From: Costus lasius | Lineage: Eukaryota > Streptophyta > Magnoliopsida > Zingiberales > Costaceae | Direction of reading: 5' to 3' | NCBI GenBank assembly: GCA_027563935.2 | Contig: CM050452.1 | Location: forward strand, 34,790,850 to 34,854,849 | Length of the DNA stretch: 64,000 nt | In this document: piece by piece, positions 19,747 through 32,525 of the stretch | How the letters are laid out: each line of letters opens with the position of its first letter | How positions within the stretch are numbered: position 1 is the stretch's first letter | The notes under the pieces: generated by a model | The model's database searches: none | Seen by the model: only the letters and a program-made list of their open reading frames with translations | Told to the model about the DNA's origin: nothing | Position numbers and translations under genes: made by a program

Positions 19747-21794
19747 ATTGTAAAGCTGCAGTCTGCTTATTTGAGTAGGTGTTTTCTCGCTGCGATTTTA
19801 AGAAACTGGGTTGAGAAAAATTTTGATCTTTGGCACAACATGGAAGTACTCATCTTTGTCTATCATCCGGATATTTTTGCTGAATTTTAAAGTCCATGGA
19901 TCTTTTTAAAAACACCTAGCAACTTTTCGATTCTGATTAATTTCTGTAGCAGTTTTTTCTGACTGTTCTGACTAGCACTTTTGCTGCCACTTTTTAAGAT
20001 GTTTCGGTGACTTGAAACGCAGATTTTACACTTGGAATTGAAAGAACATGTGTCGTTCTTTCTTGTGGAATAGTTATTTTCATGAAAATATTTTCTGATC
20101 ATTCTAGGACACATGGTAACTTTTCAAATTTGATTAACTTTTGTGCAGTTTTTGCAGTTTTGTAATCTGAGTAGCCCTCTTTCTATTGATACCCTAAATT
20201 CCTGATGGATTTTGATCCCTTGATTTTTATACACCTGGAAAGAACGAGTTTTATTCTTTTACATGGTTTTGTCCATTTTCTATTTGGATCATTAAATTTA
20301 ATTCTAGGGTATGACTACTTTTCATAAAAAATTCAAAAACTACACAGTTTGTTTTCTACCAGTTATTGCTTATTTTGCATCCAGATTCAGAAATCTTCAA
20401 GAGCAACTGTCTTCCACCTCTAAACCACCACTGCATCTGCCTCTGACATCACTATATCCAGCCGTCGACACTGGATTATATCATCTGCAGATTCTTACTT
20501 CTTTTGCTGCCTCTTATTCTATTTATTTTATTTATGCAGTAGAATATTCATTAGTGATTGATTTTCTATTTTTGCAGAGCTATCTCTCACACCCACCAGC
20601 CGACGATCTCACCTCCAGGACTGTGATCTCTAGCAGGCCACTAGAGATTACTCATTCTACTGTCGGCATCATCATCATTGACAGCAGTTTTTCAGCTAGC
20701 TTCTGTTCACCCTCTGCTTCTTGCCTGCTCGACTCATTCCACCGGCATCCTCTTCAGACCTCTGGCTACATCTCTGATTCTCCCTTGAGAAAATTATTTT
20801 TATCATTATTATTTTTAAGACTGTTTTTGATCTGAGCCTTATGTACCTTAAATTTTGCGGAAAATTTTCAAAAGGCATATCTTTGGACCCAGCTGCATTG
20901 ACCTGACAATGATTGAGTATGATCTATATAGTTTTGTGAGTATCACTTGCATTCTCTTATTAATGACTATTTCTTATAGTGCATCTTTGACTTTATCATA
21001 TTTATATTACTTATTGGTTTTCTCTTGAAAAATGATTTTATGGATATATGGAACTCATTGTTTTGATGATGATATTATTCAAATTTGTTGTTAAAATTGA
21101 TGAAAGCATATGATCCACTTTCTACTATATGATGGCATGATTTATTGATAAAATTTATATTGATAAAATATCTTCCTTGATGATGTGAGTATTTATACTT
21201 GTGATTAGAGAAAAACCCTATCATGTTAGATTTATTTCTTCAATGCATATCTATTTTTGAAATTTGACATTGGTTGATGCATGAAATTTTGTGTAGATGT
21301 GTTATTTGAAGAATAAGATCTAAAGGTGAAACTACTCCTTTAAATAAAATGAGCATATCAGTATGATTTGTGAATTGATATCAATTGATCAACCTAGTAG
21401 ATGTTTAGTCTATTTTGCTATTTGTTTGGAAAGAAGAATCCAAGATCCATAAAAATAGTGAGAGACTCCCCTACTTGGCACTATCTAAAATTGATAGTGG
21501 TATCGAAGACATGGGTTGAAGTCTATGCATGAAAAATAATGAGAGTGAAAAATAATAAGACTCCTCTACTTGGCACTGTGTAAAATTGACAGTGGTACCG
21601 AAGACAAGAGTTGAAGTCAAAAATAAAAAGTGTGTATCTAAGTGGGTACATGCTATCGTCACAAAAACAAACAAAATACATAAAAAAAAATCATGTGTGA
21701 AAAAAGATCTTGGAAACCTAATTCCTGTAAACAAAAGCATGAAAGATTTGAACTGAAAACTGGGTGAAATCATGAGATTGATAATTCTATTTAT
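19747..21794 (+). other. Long 3' noncoding part of element C
   Basis: No convincing gene. It aligns in reverse with 61580-63310 of element D, including CTGACATCACT and CAGCCGTCGACACTGG near 20440-20475. The 174-codon open frame at 20311-20835 is only partly matched in D and is not called. It holds a duplicated stem-loop (21479-21594) and is cut at 21799 by copia-2. Confidence 0.6.
21479..21594 (+). other. Two tandem stem-loops, 95 bp apart, in C
   Basis: Arms CACTATC/GATAGTG (21479-21499) and CACTGT/ACAGTG (21574-21594) enclose a TAAAATT centre, in a duplicated block that starts ACTTGGCACT and ends GAAGTC. The two stems differ by a matched A-T to G-C change. D has two copies of the second form at 62015-62035 and 62111-62131. 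Confidence 0.65.
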
Positions 21795-21799
21795 TATAC

Positions 21800-23512
21800 T
21801 GTTGGGGTATGCCCTTAAGGCTAATGTTTGAGGCCTTGGGATTGAAACAGTATCATGTAATAAACTCTTATGTTTATAAAGGCATGGTTGTTATTCAAGT
21901 TTGTTACCTTGTCTGCTGTAATAAGTGTACTTCTGAATAATGTCTCAAAGCTGTTCAGCTAGGCTGACATGCAGTAATGTCCTTAGTCGATATATCTTGG
22001 TGAACATGAGACAGCCTTGATATGATTGAGACTAATATGTATTCTAATCTTATAGGATGCTTCGAGCATGGAATAAGATGTAGACTCATGGGTACATTGG
22101 ATGTACTGGACAGACCCTACTAGGATATTCAATTGCTTGTCACAATGTGAATGATCCTTGATTGCAACAAGTGGCACATGTCCTCTGACTTGAGATCACT
22201 TGTGTTTCTAAATGATGATTGTCATTGTTTTGAGGTAGTTCAATATCATTTGAAACATGATGGTTATAGACTATCTTGGATAATGAGCTTGAGTCAGGTT
22301 AGGGCACTAGTGATAGATAAAGGATTGCCGTCTCCTTGTTTAAGGAGTGTGATGTTCTAGAGGGGCCCCCCTGAATGAGATGATTGAGAAAGTGTATGGC
22401 CATACCCAGATGACTATGTTCATCTGATTTAATCATGCTCATCGTATTGGAGTCACAAGCTTGACACGCTTGTCCAATAAGAACATCCAGTGGCAAAGGA
22501 TACATGTATGCCTTGTGAAGTGGATTCACACTTGTGCTATGGTTTGGGTGTAGTCTTGGAAGACTCTTTCCTTTATATCGGGAGACAGTGATGTGTTGCT
22601 AGATACCCCTCACTGATCGTGATAATGTAAGTTATTGTTACCGACATTTAAAGGAAACCCTTAGGGTCGCACAATTTGATGATATGGCTTACTTAAGTCA
22701 GATCGTGTGGACTGGATTGTTTTGATTCAGTTTAAAGGAGTTTAAAGTCTGATTGTAAGTGAGATCCAGTCTAATCATGTTTGATTGATTAGGACTTGCG
22801 ATCGGTAAGCTTCGATCGAGAGGATTGATGCTAGATCGGTGAGATCAAGAGCATCATGAGATGAACGGTTAGATTGGAAACCTTAGGGTTTAGTTGATCT
22901 AGACCGATTGGCTTGGGCTGGCTTGGTTTGGCCTTTGGACCGAACACATTTACTTTGAACCGGTTCAAGAGCTTGAACGTATGGTTCATTGTTTTGGCGT
23001 TTTGATCGATTTAGTGATCATGAACGCATGGCTTAATGGATTTTCCAATTTTAGAAAGTCATTTAGTGCATGTTCCCTTGAACGCCAAATGACTTGAACG
23101 CTCCATTCAACTCTCGTCTCCTTGCTCTTGCTTGACGAGACTTTGGCGTGGAGAAGGCGAGGTCTTGGTGGAGGTTCGGCAAGCCTAGACATCATCTCTC
23201 ATTTCCTTACCATACGAGAGGGACCCTTGAAGGACCTTGCTAGCACAAGGATCTCCAAGGAGCAAGCACATCATCTTGTGTGCGTCAACTAGGGAGAAGA
23301 TCCCTTTCGATCTTTCTCTTCCAAGTCGCCATCTTCCTCATGGCTTTGGTATGGATCTAAACTTCATCAAGTTGATCATATTATCTTGCTAAGATCCATG
23401 AAAAACCCTTGCTTCCGCTTGCAATTTTTATGCGCCACCCTTAAGGGTTTTTCGCCCCCCCTCTTGAAAGGGGTTTCATCTGCTTGCGCTCCCCCTTGAA
23501 GGGGACTCTTCA
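21800..23512 (+). repeat. 5' LTR of copia-2
   Basis: 1713 bp, TGTTGGGG to CTCTTCA, related to but distinct from the copia-1 LTR, especially in the last 700 bp. A TATA-like CTTTATATCGG lies near 22571. Confidence 0.93.
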
Positions 23513-23514
23513 AT

Positions 23515-23527
23515 TGGTATCAGAGCA
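23515..23527 (+). other. Primer binding site of copia-2 (initiator Met tRNA)
   Basis: TGGTATCAGAGCA two bases after the LTR; the last base differs from the copia-1 site (GCC). Confidence 0.9.
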
Positions 23528-24858
23528 TGCGGTTCAAGCATGTAATATGATTGCTTGGTATATTTTGTGATCCTTGGTTGCGCATTTACATATATGCTTA
23601 GATCTTGTTGACATGCGAAACTTACATGTTATTTCTTCATGCGAAAGTAAGATGTTTACCTTATGTTGGCGCATGTTGTTTGTTCATCTTGTCGCATGTC
23701 TTGTGTTGGCGCTTAGTTCATGTTATTTTATCAAAAACCTAACATGCGCGCCTATGACTAGATCTAAGTGGCGCCTACTATAAACCCTTAGATGGGTTGA
23801 TGGGGTTGAAGTCACCTCTAGGTTAGATCCAATAGTCTGATCAGACCATCTGACAGCCGAGATGGATCGACCAGATGGCACCTGTGCGCAAGCACGAGGT
23901 GGCTATAGGTCGATTGCATCTTAGGCGTGTAGCGAGGTCTGGTTGAGACAACCATTGAACACACATGAGTTAGGCCCGGGGTCACACCCGCTTGCCAGAC
24001 CTCATGAAGGTTGTTCAGCCCTTGGTGCATGCATGGTTGACCATTAGGTCAACTCGAGTCAGTTAGGACTTGGTGCATGCAAGGGGCAGAGGATCTGACT
24101 AGATGAATGAGTGGATCCCTATCAATGGACCATTGTAAGGTTGTAGGGCACATAAGAAAATTAAAATTGATGCCAATGGGGTTTTCAAAATTTATTTTAT
24201 TTTAATTGGATCACATGTTGTTTGATGCCTATGCTTGTTTATTTATTCTTATGTGGGTTGCCCATGTTAAATGTGTGCTGTGCTGGGGCCTGCGTGCCTG
24301 GTAAATTGTAAATTATTATTTTTGTGATCTGCGTATCACTTTAATTAATTTACTGTATAATTGTCCTGCGAGTCAAGCTTGTCTAGATAGATCAAAATGT
24401 ATTTTGATTAGACAAGAGCACAAAGGCACACATCCCAGAGGGGCATTCAGCTGGTGGTGCACCTGAGGTGCTCTTGGCGCAAGGGCCCTGGGTTGGACCA
24501 GATGATGCTAAAGACCCAAGAAGAGCAAGTGAAGACTTAAGTATCTTAAGGTCTTACTTAGGCTATGGGCTTTTACCACATAAGATCCATGCTTTCTGTT
24601 ATTATTTATATAAGTAGAACAGCATGATTTATTTATCTTCTGCTATAGCCATAGGATTTGCCTGATAGTAAGAAGATAAAAGACCGTTAAAATCCAAACG
24701 CTAAAATATCAAGCACGTAATGCCTTCTGACGCGAAACCTCACCTTTCTGATTATCGTTGGAGCCGTGTTGTACCCACTCAGTGGGCACGTCCATCTATC
24801 TTCAGACGGTGTGTGATTTCACCTGCGTGTTACAGAGAAGGGATTTATCGCTTCTCGT
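23528..24858 (+). other. Leader of copia-2, part 1
   Basis: It matches the copia-1 leader and holds the first twin palindrome CCCACTCAGTGGG at 24774-24786. It is interrupted at 24859 by gypsy-1; the copied target is CTCGT (24854-24858). No gene is seen. Confidence 0.8.
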
Positions 24859-27800
24859 TGTAACATCCCTCAGAATCACATCCCACACGCATACAAGTAA
24901 AATACGGGGTTTCAAAAATTTTTTACTCTTCCATTAAAACACAAGAAGAAAGCGGCATCGAAGGACATTACTACGGAACAGAAAACCGCACAGAACTGAA
25001 TAGGATCGATTACTAGGAAATAGAAATCCGGAAATCCAGAAAAAATTCGGCAGCAAGTATTCTAAACTACTGCTGCACAGACACACATATCTTGTAACAA
25101 CAACAAACGTCCACACTACACATATGTGGAATTTCAGAAATATACAGAACTGATTATTCAGATACTAAAATAAACAACACAAATTCGGTTACACATCTCA
25201 AATCGGACATTTCAAAATAAGAACCAATTCAATAAAAGAATCCAAGACTTGTATCCAATAATTTAAACGAAACAACTATAATATAATATCCTGAAAACAG
25301 GCATAAGCCCTCAGGAGATAAAACATGTCATATAGGTCATAATAAATTAGGCACGCAGGCCTGATAAATCTTTAGAAGACTATTCTTAGAAATGACATCA
25401 AACATTAGCGTCATATTAGCTGTAGCAATTACTGTCTTGATGTCTCACCTGAAAACATTTAAACAACGGAGGTGAGCTAAAAAGCTCAGTGAGTAAAAGA
25501 CACTAAAAGTCATCCATAGTACACATCAAAAATATCATACTTAAGTTGAAATTCTTTTTATTTAACAGATAAGATAAATCAACTTAACATGCATGCTCAT
25601 ATCAGAAACAAACACAATCAAATACAGATACTTGTAACAATAGGCATCAAACAGGTAGGATATGAATATACCAACCCATACCAACTAACCACACCGCCTA
25701 ATACATCTAAATACAGATCGAAACAGAACTACAGAAATCAGAACTGACAGACAGAAAATCAGAATTTTCAGAGTCCAAACGGATAGTCTACATCGGAAAC
25801 AGAAAGGCCACAGAAGGCCTGATGACCACAGAAGGTCTGACCCCACCTCTGCCGAGGACGAGACAATGCATGCATATCAGAAACAGAATGGTAGAGGAGA
25901 TATCAGTGGGTGGCCCCCGTCTTGTCAGGACGTGGCACTCTGGTCTCCAATACCCAGAACAGAATGGTAGAGGAGGTATCAGTGGGTGGCCCCCGTCTTG
26001 TTAGGACGTGGCACTCTGGCCTCCAAAACCCAGAACTGAATGGTAGAGGAGGTATCAGTGGGTGGCCCCCGTCTTGTTAGGACGTGGCACTCTGGCCTCC
26101 AAAACCCAGAACTGAATGGTAGAGGAGGTATCAGTGGGTGGCCCCCGTCTTGTTAGGACGTGGCACTCTGGCCTCCAAAACCCAGAACTGAATGGTAGAG
26201 GAGGTATCAGTGGGTGGCCCCCGTCTTGTTAGGACGTGGCACTCTGGCCTCCAAAACCCAGAACTGAATGGTAGAGGAGGTATCAGTGGGTGGCCCCCGT
26301 CTTGTTAGGACGTGGCACTCTGGCCTCCAAAACCCAGAACTGAATGGTAGAGGAGGTATCAGTGGGTGGCCCCCGTCTTGTCAGGACGTGGCACTCTGGC
26401 CTCCAATACCCAGAACAGAAATAGTGTCTCAAGGGTCGTAGTAGACTATCAGCACCATTACAGCGCCACAGAAGGAGGGTAAGGACACGGAAGAGTGCTA
26501 CACTAGGGCATAATTTTACAGAACAGATTATACTGAAACGGAGGAGTAGGACTAACCACTACTAAATTCTTACATCATGCCCAAAGTCTAACAAACCAGA
26601 AAATGACACACCCCAATATCCAGTCCTTAAACACAGAACAGAAATTATATGAGTGAATTCCTTACAACTAACCTTAATTCATGTCAAACCATTCTATGTT
26701 CTCACAAATGTTTTAACACATTCAAGGTTTTCAGAAAATTCACAACATATAAACAGAACAGGAAATATCCACATAACAAACAATTAAATACAGAACAGAA
26801 ATTATTCATATAACAAACATTTAAACACAGAACAGAAATTATTCATGAAATAATCTCCTCAAAATTTCTAAAACCGTGAGCTATAAAATTACTGTAAGGG
26901 GTGCCACTTTCAGAACCTTAACAGAACGCACAAATTTCATGTAAATAATTTCAGTCCCCCACTACAGATAATTTTAATTACACGCTCGTGAAGAAAACTG
27001 ACAAAAGCCCCAAAATTGGCTCAACTATATTTTCGAAAATTCCTAAGTTCTTAGTTAAATCCCCAATTTTGTTTTCTCTAAAATTTCTCATCAAACAAAT
27101 AAATTTTAGAAGAACTACAGACCACAATTTAAGAGGTTAAACCATACAATGTAAATTTTTCTCACAAAGGAATATTCGTCTAACCAAAACATAGCAGATT
27201 TATATTGTCAGTTTGCAAAATATATTTTTAGTCCAATTTCGAACCAAAGCTAGTCAATATTGTATTCAAAATGAAGCTCTCTGAATCTAGTTTCCAATAA
27301 AACTGGTTTCACAAGATTTCGAATTGTAGGCAGGAAGATATAAGGGTTCGAACATAGGAAGGTCAGAATTTCAGATTTCAAGAAAACAGATTCATATATC
27401 AGACTTGCGACATTTATTTCAGATCCAATAACTAATCGAAAATAGGCGTTATGGGAGTCAAAATAAAGCTCTTCGAGCCTACGGTCTAAAAAAACTGATT
27501 TGACAAGATTTCGAGCTATACCTAGGGAGATATGATGGTTCGAACACATAAAGGTCGAAATCCAGAATTTCAGAAAACTGATTTTGTACCGCTGGATTGC
27601 AATACAGATTGAAATACGAATACCGCTCGGATATGGTCGATATCATATTCAAATTAAAGCCAAACATATCTAGTTTCATACAAAATTTATCTCGTGCGAT
27701 TTGGATCTATAGGCCATGAGATATTGGGGTTATAGTACACAAAGGTCAGATTAACGAATGCAGATTTCAGCAGAACAGGATTTTAAAACCCTATAATTAT

Positions 27801-28400
27801 TTGAATTCAACCCCATACGAATAATCATGGCAAATAACGAATTTTAATTCGGATTAGACTCCTTAGGATCGAATTACTCACAGAAAATCGCCCACAGAGA
27901 AAACGCCAAAACAGGGGATCAGGGGTCTCCAGAAAGTTCGTCCACCACCAGTCTGCCACCACCAGCGTCAGAAATTTTGCAGGAGCGCCAAGCACAGTGA
28001 GGGGCGACAACACAGGCGGCTAGGGCAAGAGACAAACCAAAAATCGTGAGGGAGAGGAGCTCTCACGAATTTTCCCCCTTTTTTTTTTTTTTTCCACCCC
28101 AAACGGATCCAAGATCCAATAACCCAATTAACTTAAGTGGAAATCGGCTTTAATGGGCTTACCTGGGCTTAACCACCATGCGCCACTCCAATAACACAGA
28201 AATATGCGCCACCATGGTGGAAGAATTCCAGGAGCAAATAGTCAAGGTTGAGGGTTCGAAGCCCCAACAAAAATAATTATTTTTGCCCTGTAGGGAAAAG
28301 TCCTACAATTAGGCAAAAATCCCAAAATTTTAACCGATAAAAAATACAGAAACTGAATTTCTAACCTTAAATCATAATTCAGAAAATCAAGGGCGTTACA
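24859..28400 (-). repeat. 3' LTR of gypsy-1
   Basis: 3542 bp. On the - strand it follows the purine tract. It has seven copies of the 76-bp minisatellite and a long T run near 28080. No gene is seen inside; repeated 60-99 codon frames recur in all LTR copies without coding signs. Confidence 0.93.
25881..26419. repeat. 76-bp minisatellite, 7 units, gypsy-1 left LTR
   Basis: Each unit contains GGTAGAGGAGGTATCAGTGG, GCCCCCGTCTTG and CACTCTGGCCTCCAA. Units begin near 25887, 25964, 26040, 26116, 26192, 26268 and 26344. The first and last are variant (GTCAGGACG), the central ones nearly identical (GTTAGGACG), suggesting recent expansion from the middle. Confidence 0.92.
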
Positions 28401-28413
28401 TCCTCCCCCCCTT
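28401..28413 (-). other. Polypurine tract of gypsy-1
   Basis: AAGGGGGGGAGGA on the - strand directly precedes the 3' LTR, the expected plus-strand primer site. Confidence 0.88.
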
Positions 28414-28429
28414 ATAGAGCTTTAGTCCT

Positions 28430-30455
28430 CTAAAGCTGACCAAGCCCATCACTGAACAGGTGAGGATGCTCCTTTCTCATATCTGCTTCAACCTCCCAAG
28501 AGGCTTCTTCAACAGACTGATTTCCCCAGATGACTTTCACAAGTGGAATAACCTTATTCCTCAGCACTTTCTCTTTTCTATCTTCAATTCTGAGAGGTTT
28601 CACCACAAAAGTCATGTTCTCTTCAAGCTGGAGAGGTTCCAACTCCAGAACATGAGAAGGATCAGAACAATATTTTCTGAGTGCAGAAACATGGAACACA
28701 TTATGGAGGTGTTCTAGTGATGGGGGTAGAGCAAGTCGGTATGCCACAGGTCCAACCCTCTCAATGATATCAAAGGGACCAATGTACCTGGGACTCAATT
28801 TTCCTCTCTTCCCAAATCTCATCACCCCTTTCATAGGCGAGACCTTTAGGAAAACATGCTCTCCCACCAAAAACTCAAGAGGACGCCGCCTCACATCAGC
28901 ATAACTCCTCTGTCTATCCTGAGCAATCTTCATCTTTTTCTGAATTTCTCTGATCTTCTCAGTGGCTTCCTGAACAGCATCAGACCTTAGCACTGTTCTG
29001 TCTCCAGTTTCCTCCCAGCATATAGGCGTTCTGCATTTCCTCCCATATAGGGCCTCATACGGAGCCATCTGTATGCTAGAGTGAAAGCTATTGTTGTAGG
29101 TGAACTCTATCAGTGATAAGTCCAGATCCCACTCAACAGACCAGTCAACCACATAAGATCTCAGAAGATCCTCTAGTGTCTGAATAGTTCTCTCTGTCTG
29201 ACCATCAGATTGAGGATGATATGCAGTGCTAAAACTCAGATTAGTTCCCAAATCTTCCTGTAATTTCTTCCAAAACCTGGACAAAAATCGAGGATCACGA
29301 TCAGAGACAATGTCCAAAGGAACTCCATGTAATCTGACAATCTCATCGATGTACAGTTTTGCTAACCGATCCAAACTGTAAGTCATTTTGATCGGTAAGA
29401 AGTGAGCTGACTTCGTGAGTCTGTCCACAATCACCCATACGGCATCATGATTCCTTCGGGTATTGGGCAGTCCACACACAAAGTCCATACTGATATGCTC
29501 CCACTTCCACTGAGGAATAGGGAGAGACTGCATCAAACCGCCCGGCCTCTGATGCTTAGTCTTCACGGTTTGGCAAGTCAAACATCTGGACACAAACAAA
29601 TGCACATCCTTCTTCATACCATGCCACCAGAAAGTCTTTTTCAGATCCTGATACATCTTGGTACTACCAGGATGAATGGTATACTTAGTGCAATGACTTT
29701 CCTTAAGAATGTCATTTCTCAACTCAGGGTCCTCAGGGACACAGACCCTTCCACGGAATCTGAGGAGACCATCATCCGACCTACTGAAATTCTCATCCCA
29801 GCCTTGCTCAGAACTCTCTTTCCACCGTAGAATATCCTGATCTGACTGCTGCCCTGATCTCAGTCTCTGCAGTAAGTCTGACTGAACCCTGAGAGAAGCT
29901 AGAAGACCGCCTCTCTCACCCGGAGTCACACTCAGATGCATGTCACTGAACTCCTGCAATAGTCGCCACTCCTGGACTCGCAGTGCAGCTATCTGAGTCA
30001 CAGGATACCGACTAAGAGCATCGGCCACCACATTGGCTTTACCAGACTGATATTGGATGGTGAAGTCATAATCCTTTATCAATTCAAGCCATCGCCTCTG
30101 TCTCATATTCAGCTCTTTCTGAGTGAAGATATACTTCAAGCTCTGGTGATCTGTAAACAATTCAAATGTTTGTCCAAACAGATAGTGCCTCCAGATTTTC
30201 AAGGCAAAAACTACAGCTGCCAACTCCAAATCATGAGTGGGGTAGTTTACTTCGTAATCTTTGAGTTGCCTTGAAGCATAAGCGACTACTTTTCCTTGCT
30301 GCATCAGTACAGCACCCAGACCCTTACCAGAGGCATCAGTGTAAACAATGAACTTCTCTCCATCACAGGGAATGATGAGGATAGGAGCACTGGTCAGTCT
30401 CTTTTTCAGTTCCTGAAAACTAGACTCACAATCATCAGACCACTCAAACAGTCAC
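28430..30455 (-). pseudogene. pol: gypsy-1 pol, RNase H to integrase-chromodomain part
   Basis: This is the 3' half of pol, open from the deletion joint to the stop at 28430. Numbered from the internal Met at 30304: RNase H about 1-100 (with [10 protein letters not shown] and NVVADALSR; the [12 protein letters not shown] start lies just upstream in the same frame), H2C2 zinc motif 204-244, integrase D274, D335 and E371, the [14 protein letters not shown] region, and a chromodomain-like tail ([16 protein letters not shown] to HPHLF) in the last 40 residues. The RT centre with its catalytic aspartates is missing, removed by a 598-bp deletion that also shifts frame against the gag part. The retained parts look intact. 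Confidence 0.88.
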
Positions 30456-32381
30456 CTGATTGAGTTGACGGTAATCGATGCACATGCGCAAAGTACCATC
30501 CTTCTTCTTCACAAATAACACAGGTGCTCCCCATGGAGAAACACTGGGCCGAATATACCCCTTCTCTAATAGTTCTTCCAGTTGCTTCTTCAGCTCTGTC
30601 AGTTCGGAAGTTGCCATCCTGTAAGGAGCTTTAGATATCGGTGCTGTGCCTGGCAATAACTCGATACCAAACTCAACTTCTCTGCTGGGTGGTAACCCAG
30701 ATAAATAGGAGAAGACGTCAGCAAACTCTCTTACCACAGGAATTTTAGCCAGATCCAAATCAGGCTCAGTCTGCACCTTGACATGCGCCAGATACCCCTT
30801 GCAGCCCTGGGCTAAAAGCTTCCTGGCCTGCAGATGAGATATCACCAAAGGCTCTTGTTCTGAAATCCGGCCTTGGATAACCAGTTGCTGTCCATCACTT
30901 AGATGCAGAGTAATTAGCTTTTCAAAACAATCTAAAGTAGCATGATAGGCAGACAGCCAATCCATGCCCAGAATGATGTCATAGTCTTTCATAGAAAGAC
31001 TAATCAAGTCAATAGGTAAATCATATCCTTCTACCTTAATCAAACAGTCAGGGTATGTTATATCTGTAGATACGGCCTCACCCATAGGTGTATGAACAGA
31101 AATACAGAAATCAAGTATCCTAGGCAACACAGGCAGACATGATGCAAAACATGTAGACACAAAGGATAAATTGGCACCAGGATCAAAAAGAATGCGTGCC
31201 AAATAACTAAACACATAAAGTGTACCTTCCACCACAGACTTCGAAGCCGAAGCATCCCTCTCCGCGATGGCATACACGCGAGTCTGCACAGTAGGCTTCT
31301 CACCCTGACCCTGTCCTCTAGCATCCGGCATAGGACAGTCCCTAATCATATGCCCCGCCTTACCACATCTGAAGCAAGCGCCAGTCTTCCTGTAACACTC
31401 ATTATCCTGATGTTTAGTGCTCCCACAGTGGAGACACTTCTTGCCATTCTGAGAAACTGTGCTGGCTGGCTTCTGATAAGGTTGGTATCTGCCCTTATTG
31501 TCTTTCTTCCTCTTGAAATTCTTCTTATCCTTACCACCCAGAGTGGGTGCGTAAGTCACAGAAGTAGGGGCGGGTGCAGTGACTGGAATAATATCTGCAG
31601 CCATCTCCGCAATGCACCTCTCAGCAGTGCGAGCCCTGTCTACCACTTCAGCATAAGTTTCCAAGTGTAGCATAGCTACCCTTGTCCTGATATCTTTCCT
31701 CAAACCCCGCTGAAACTTCTTGGCTCTTCTTTCCTCGGTGTTGACTAAGTGAGGAGCATACCCCGACAACCGAGCGAATGTGGCTTCATACTGATCCACC
31801 GTCAGGTCGCCCTGCTCAAGATGAATAAACTCCACTTCGCGCTCCTCAGATAAGCTAGAGGGGAAAAACTTGGCATTGAACTTCATCATGAAGTACTGCC
31901 AATCAACATCTCTGGATTCAGTTGCCGCCAGTCTGACGACTCCCTTCCACCAGTCTTCAGCATCTCCACGCAACATAAAGACAGACAAACATAGCTTGTC
32001 TGCATCATCACAGCGCAAAACCTGGAAAATCTTCTCCAGTGTCAAAAGCCAATCCTCAGCAGCTCTAGGCCCCGGACTACCATAAAATGCAGTCGGGTTC
32101 AGGTGCTGAAACTCTCGAACCAACCGAGCATATCGTTGATGTGCGCCATCACCCAGAGGAGAACCAGCCGGTTGTGCCTGTGACTGAGACTGTGTCTGCG
32201 ACAGCCGCTGCAATAACTGTTGTTGAACCTCCATGTGCTGCGCCTGCTGCTGCTGCATCATCTGAGTTTGCTGCTGAATGAATGCGTTCTGTTGTTGCAT
32301 CATAGCAGTCATAGCCTCCATGGTCTGCCTCAGATCAGGCTGTTGATCACCGTTGCTACTGCTAGCTCTTGGTCGCACCAT
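30444..32381 (-). pseudogene. gag-pol: gypsy-1 gag-protease with start of RT, truncated by deletion
   Basis: The likely ATG is at 32381 (AAAAATGG); the open frame runs further upstream without better context. From that ATG: Q/M-rich N-terminus with coiled-coil character (about 20-70), Retrotrans_gag region about 95-240, two CCHC zinc knuckles [14 protein letters not shown] at 316-329 and [14 protein letters not shown] at 336-349, aspartic protease with FDPGA at about 399-403 and DIILGMDWL near 468-476, then the RT N-terminus [18 protein letters not shown]. The protease has DPG instead of DS/TG, which I recall as common in plant Del-type elements. The frame stops at 30444, just past the RT deletion joint near 30452. 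Confidence 0.88.
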
Positions 32382-32511
32382 TTTTACCTGCATCACATAA
32401 CACAGTAGAATAACAACCAATATTCAATCACAAATCAGATCCTAACTTGGTTTCTAGCAATACACAAACAAAGTTTTCCTTCCCCGGAGTTTCTAATTGC
32501 TAGTAAAAATT

Positions 32512-32523
32512 GCTCTGATACCA
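32512..32523 (-). other. Primer binding site of gypsy-1 (initiator Met tRNA)
   Basis: TGGTATCAGAGC on the - strand, two bases inside the 5' LTR end at 32526. Confidence 0.9.
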
Positions 32524-32525
32524 TC

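Noticed and set aside
20311..20835. 174-codon open frame in the C 3' part, considered as an env-like gene
   Set aside because: Element D keeps only a short part of the frame and diverges afterwards; no signal peptide or clear membrane pattern is shared.
25822..26004. 60-codon open frame in the gypsy LTR minisatellite (also at 33489, 37561, 44727)
   Set aside because: It is an effect of the 76-bp repeat and changes with unit number.
30536..31638. The sequence missing from gypsy-2, considered as a spliced intron
   Set aside because: The joint has CA microhomology and no splice consensus; the segment encodes protease and RT start.
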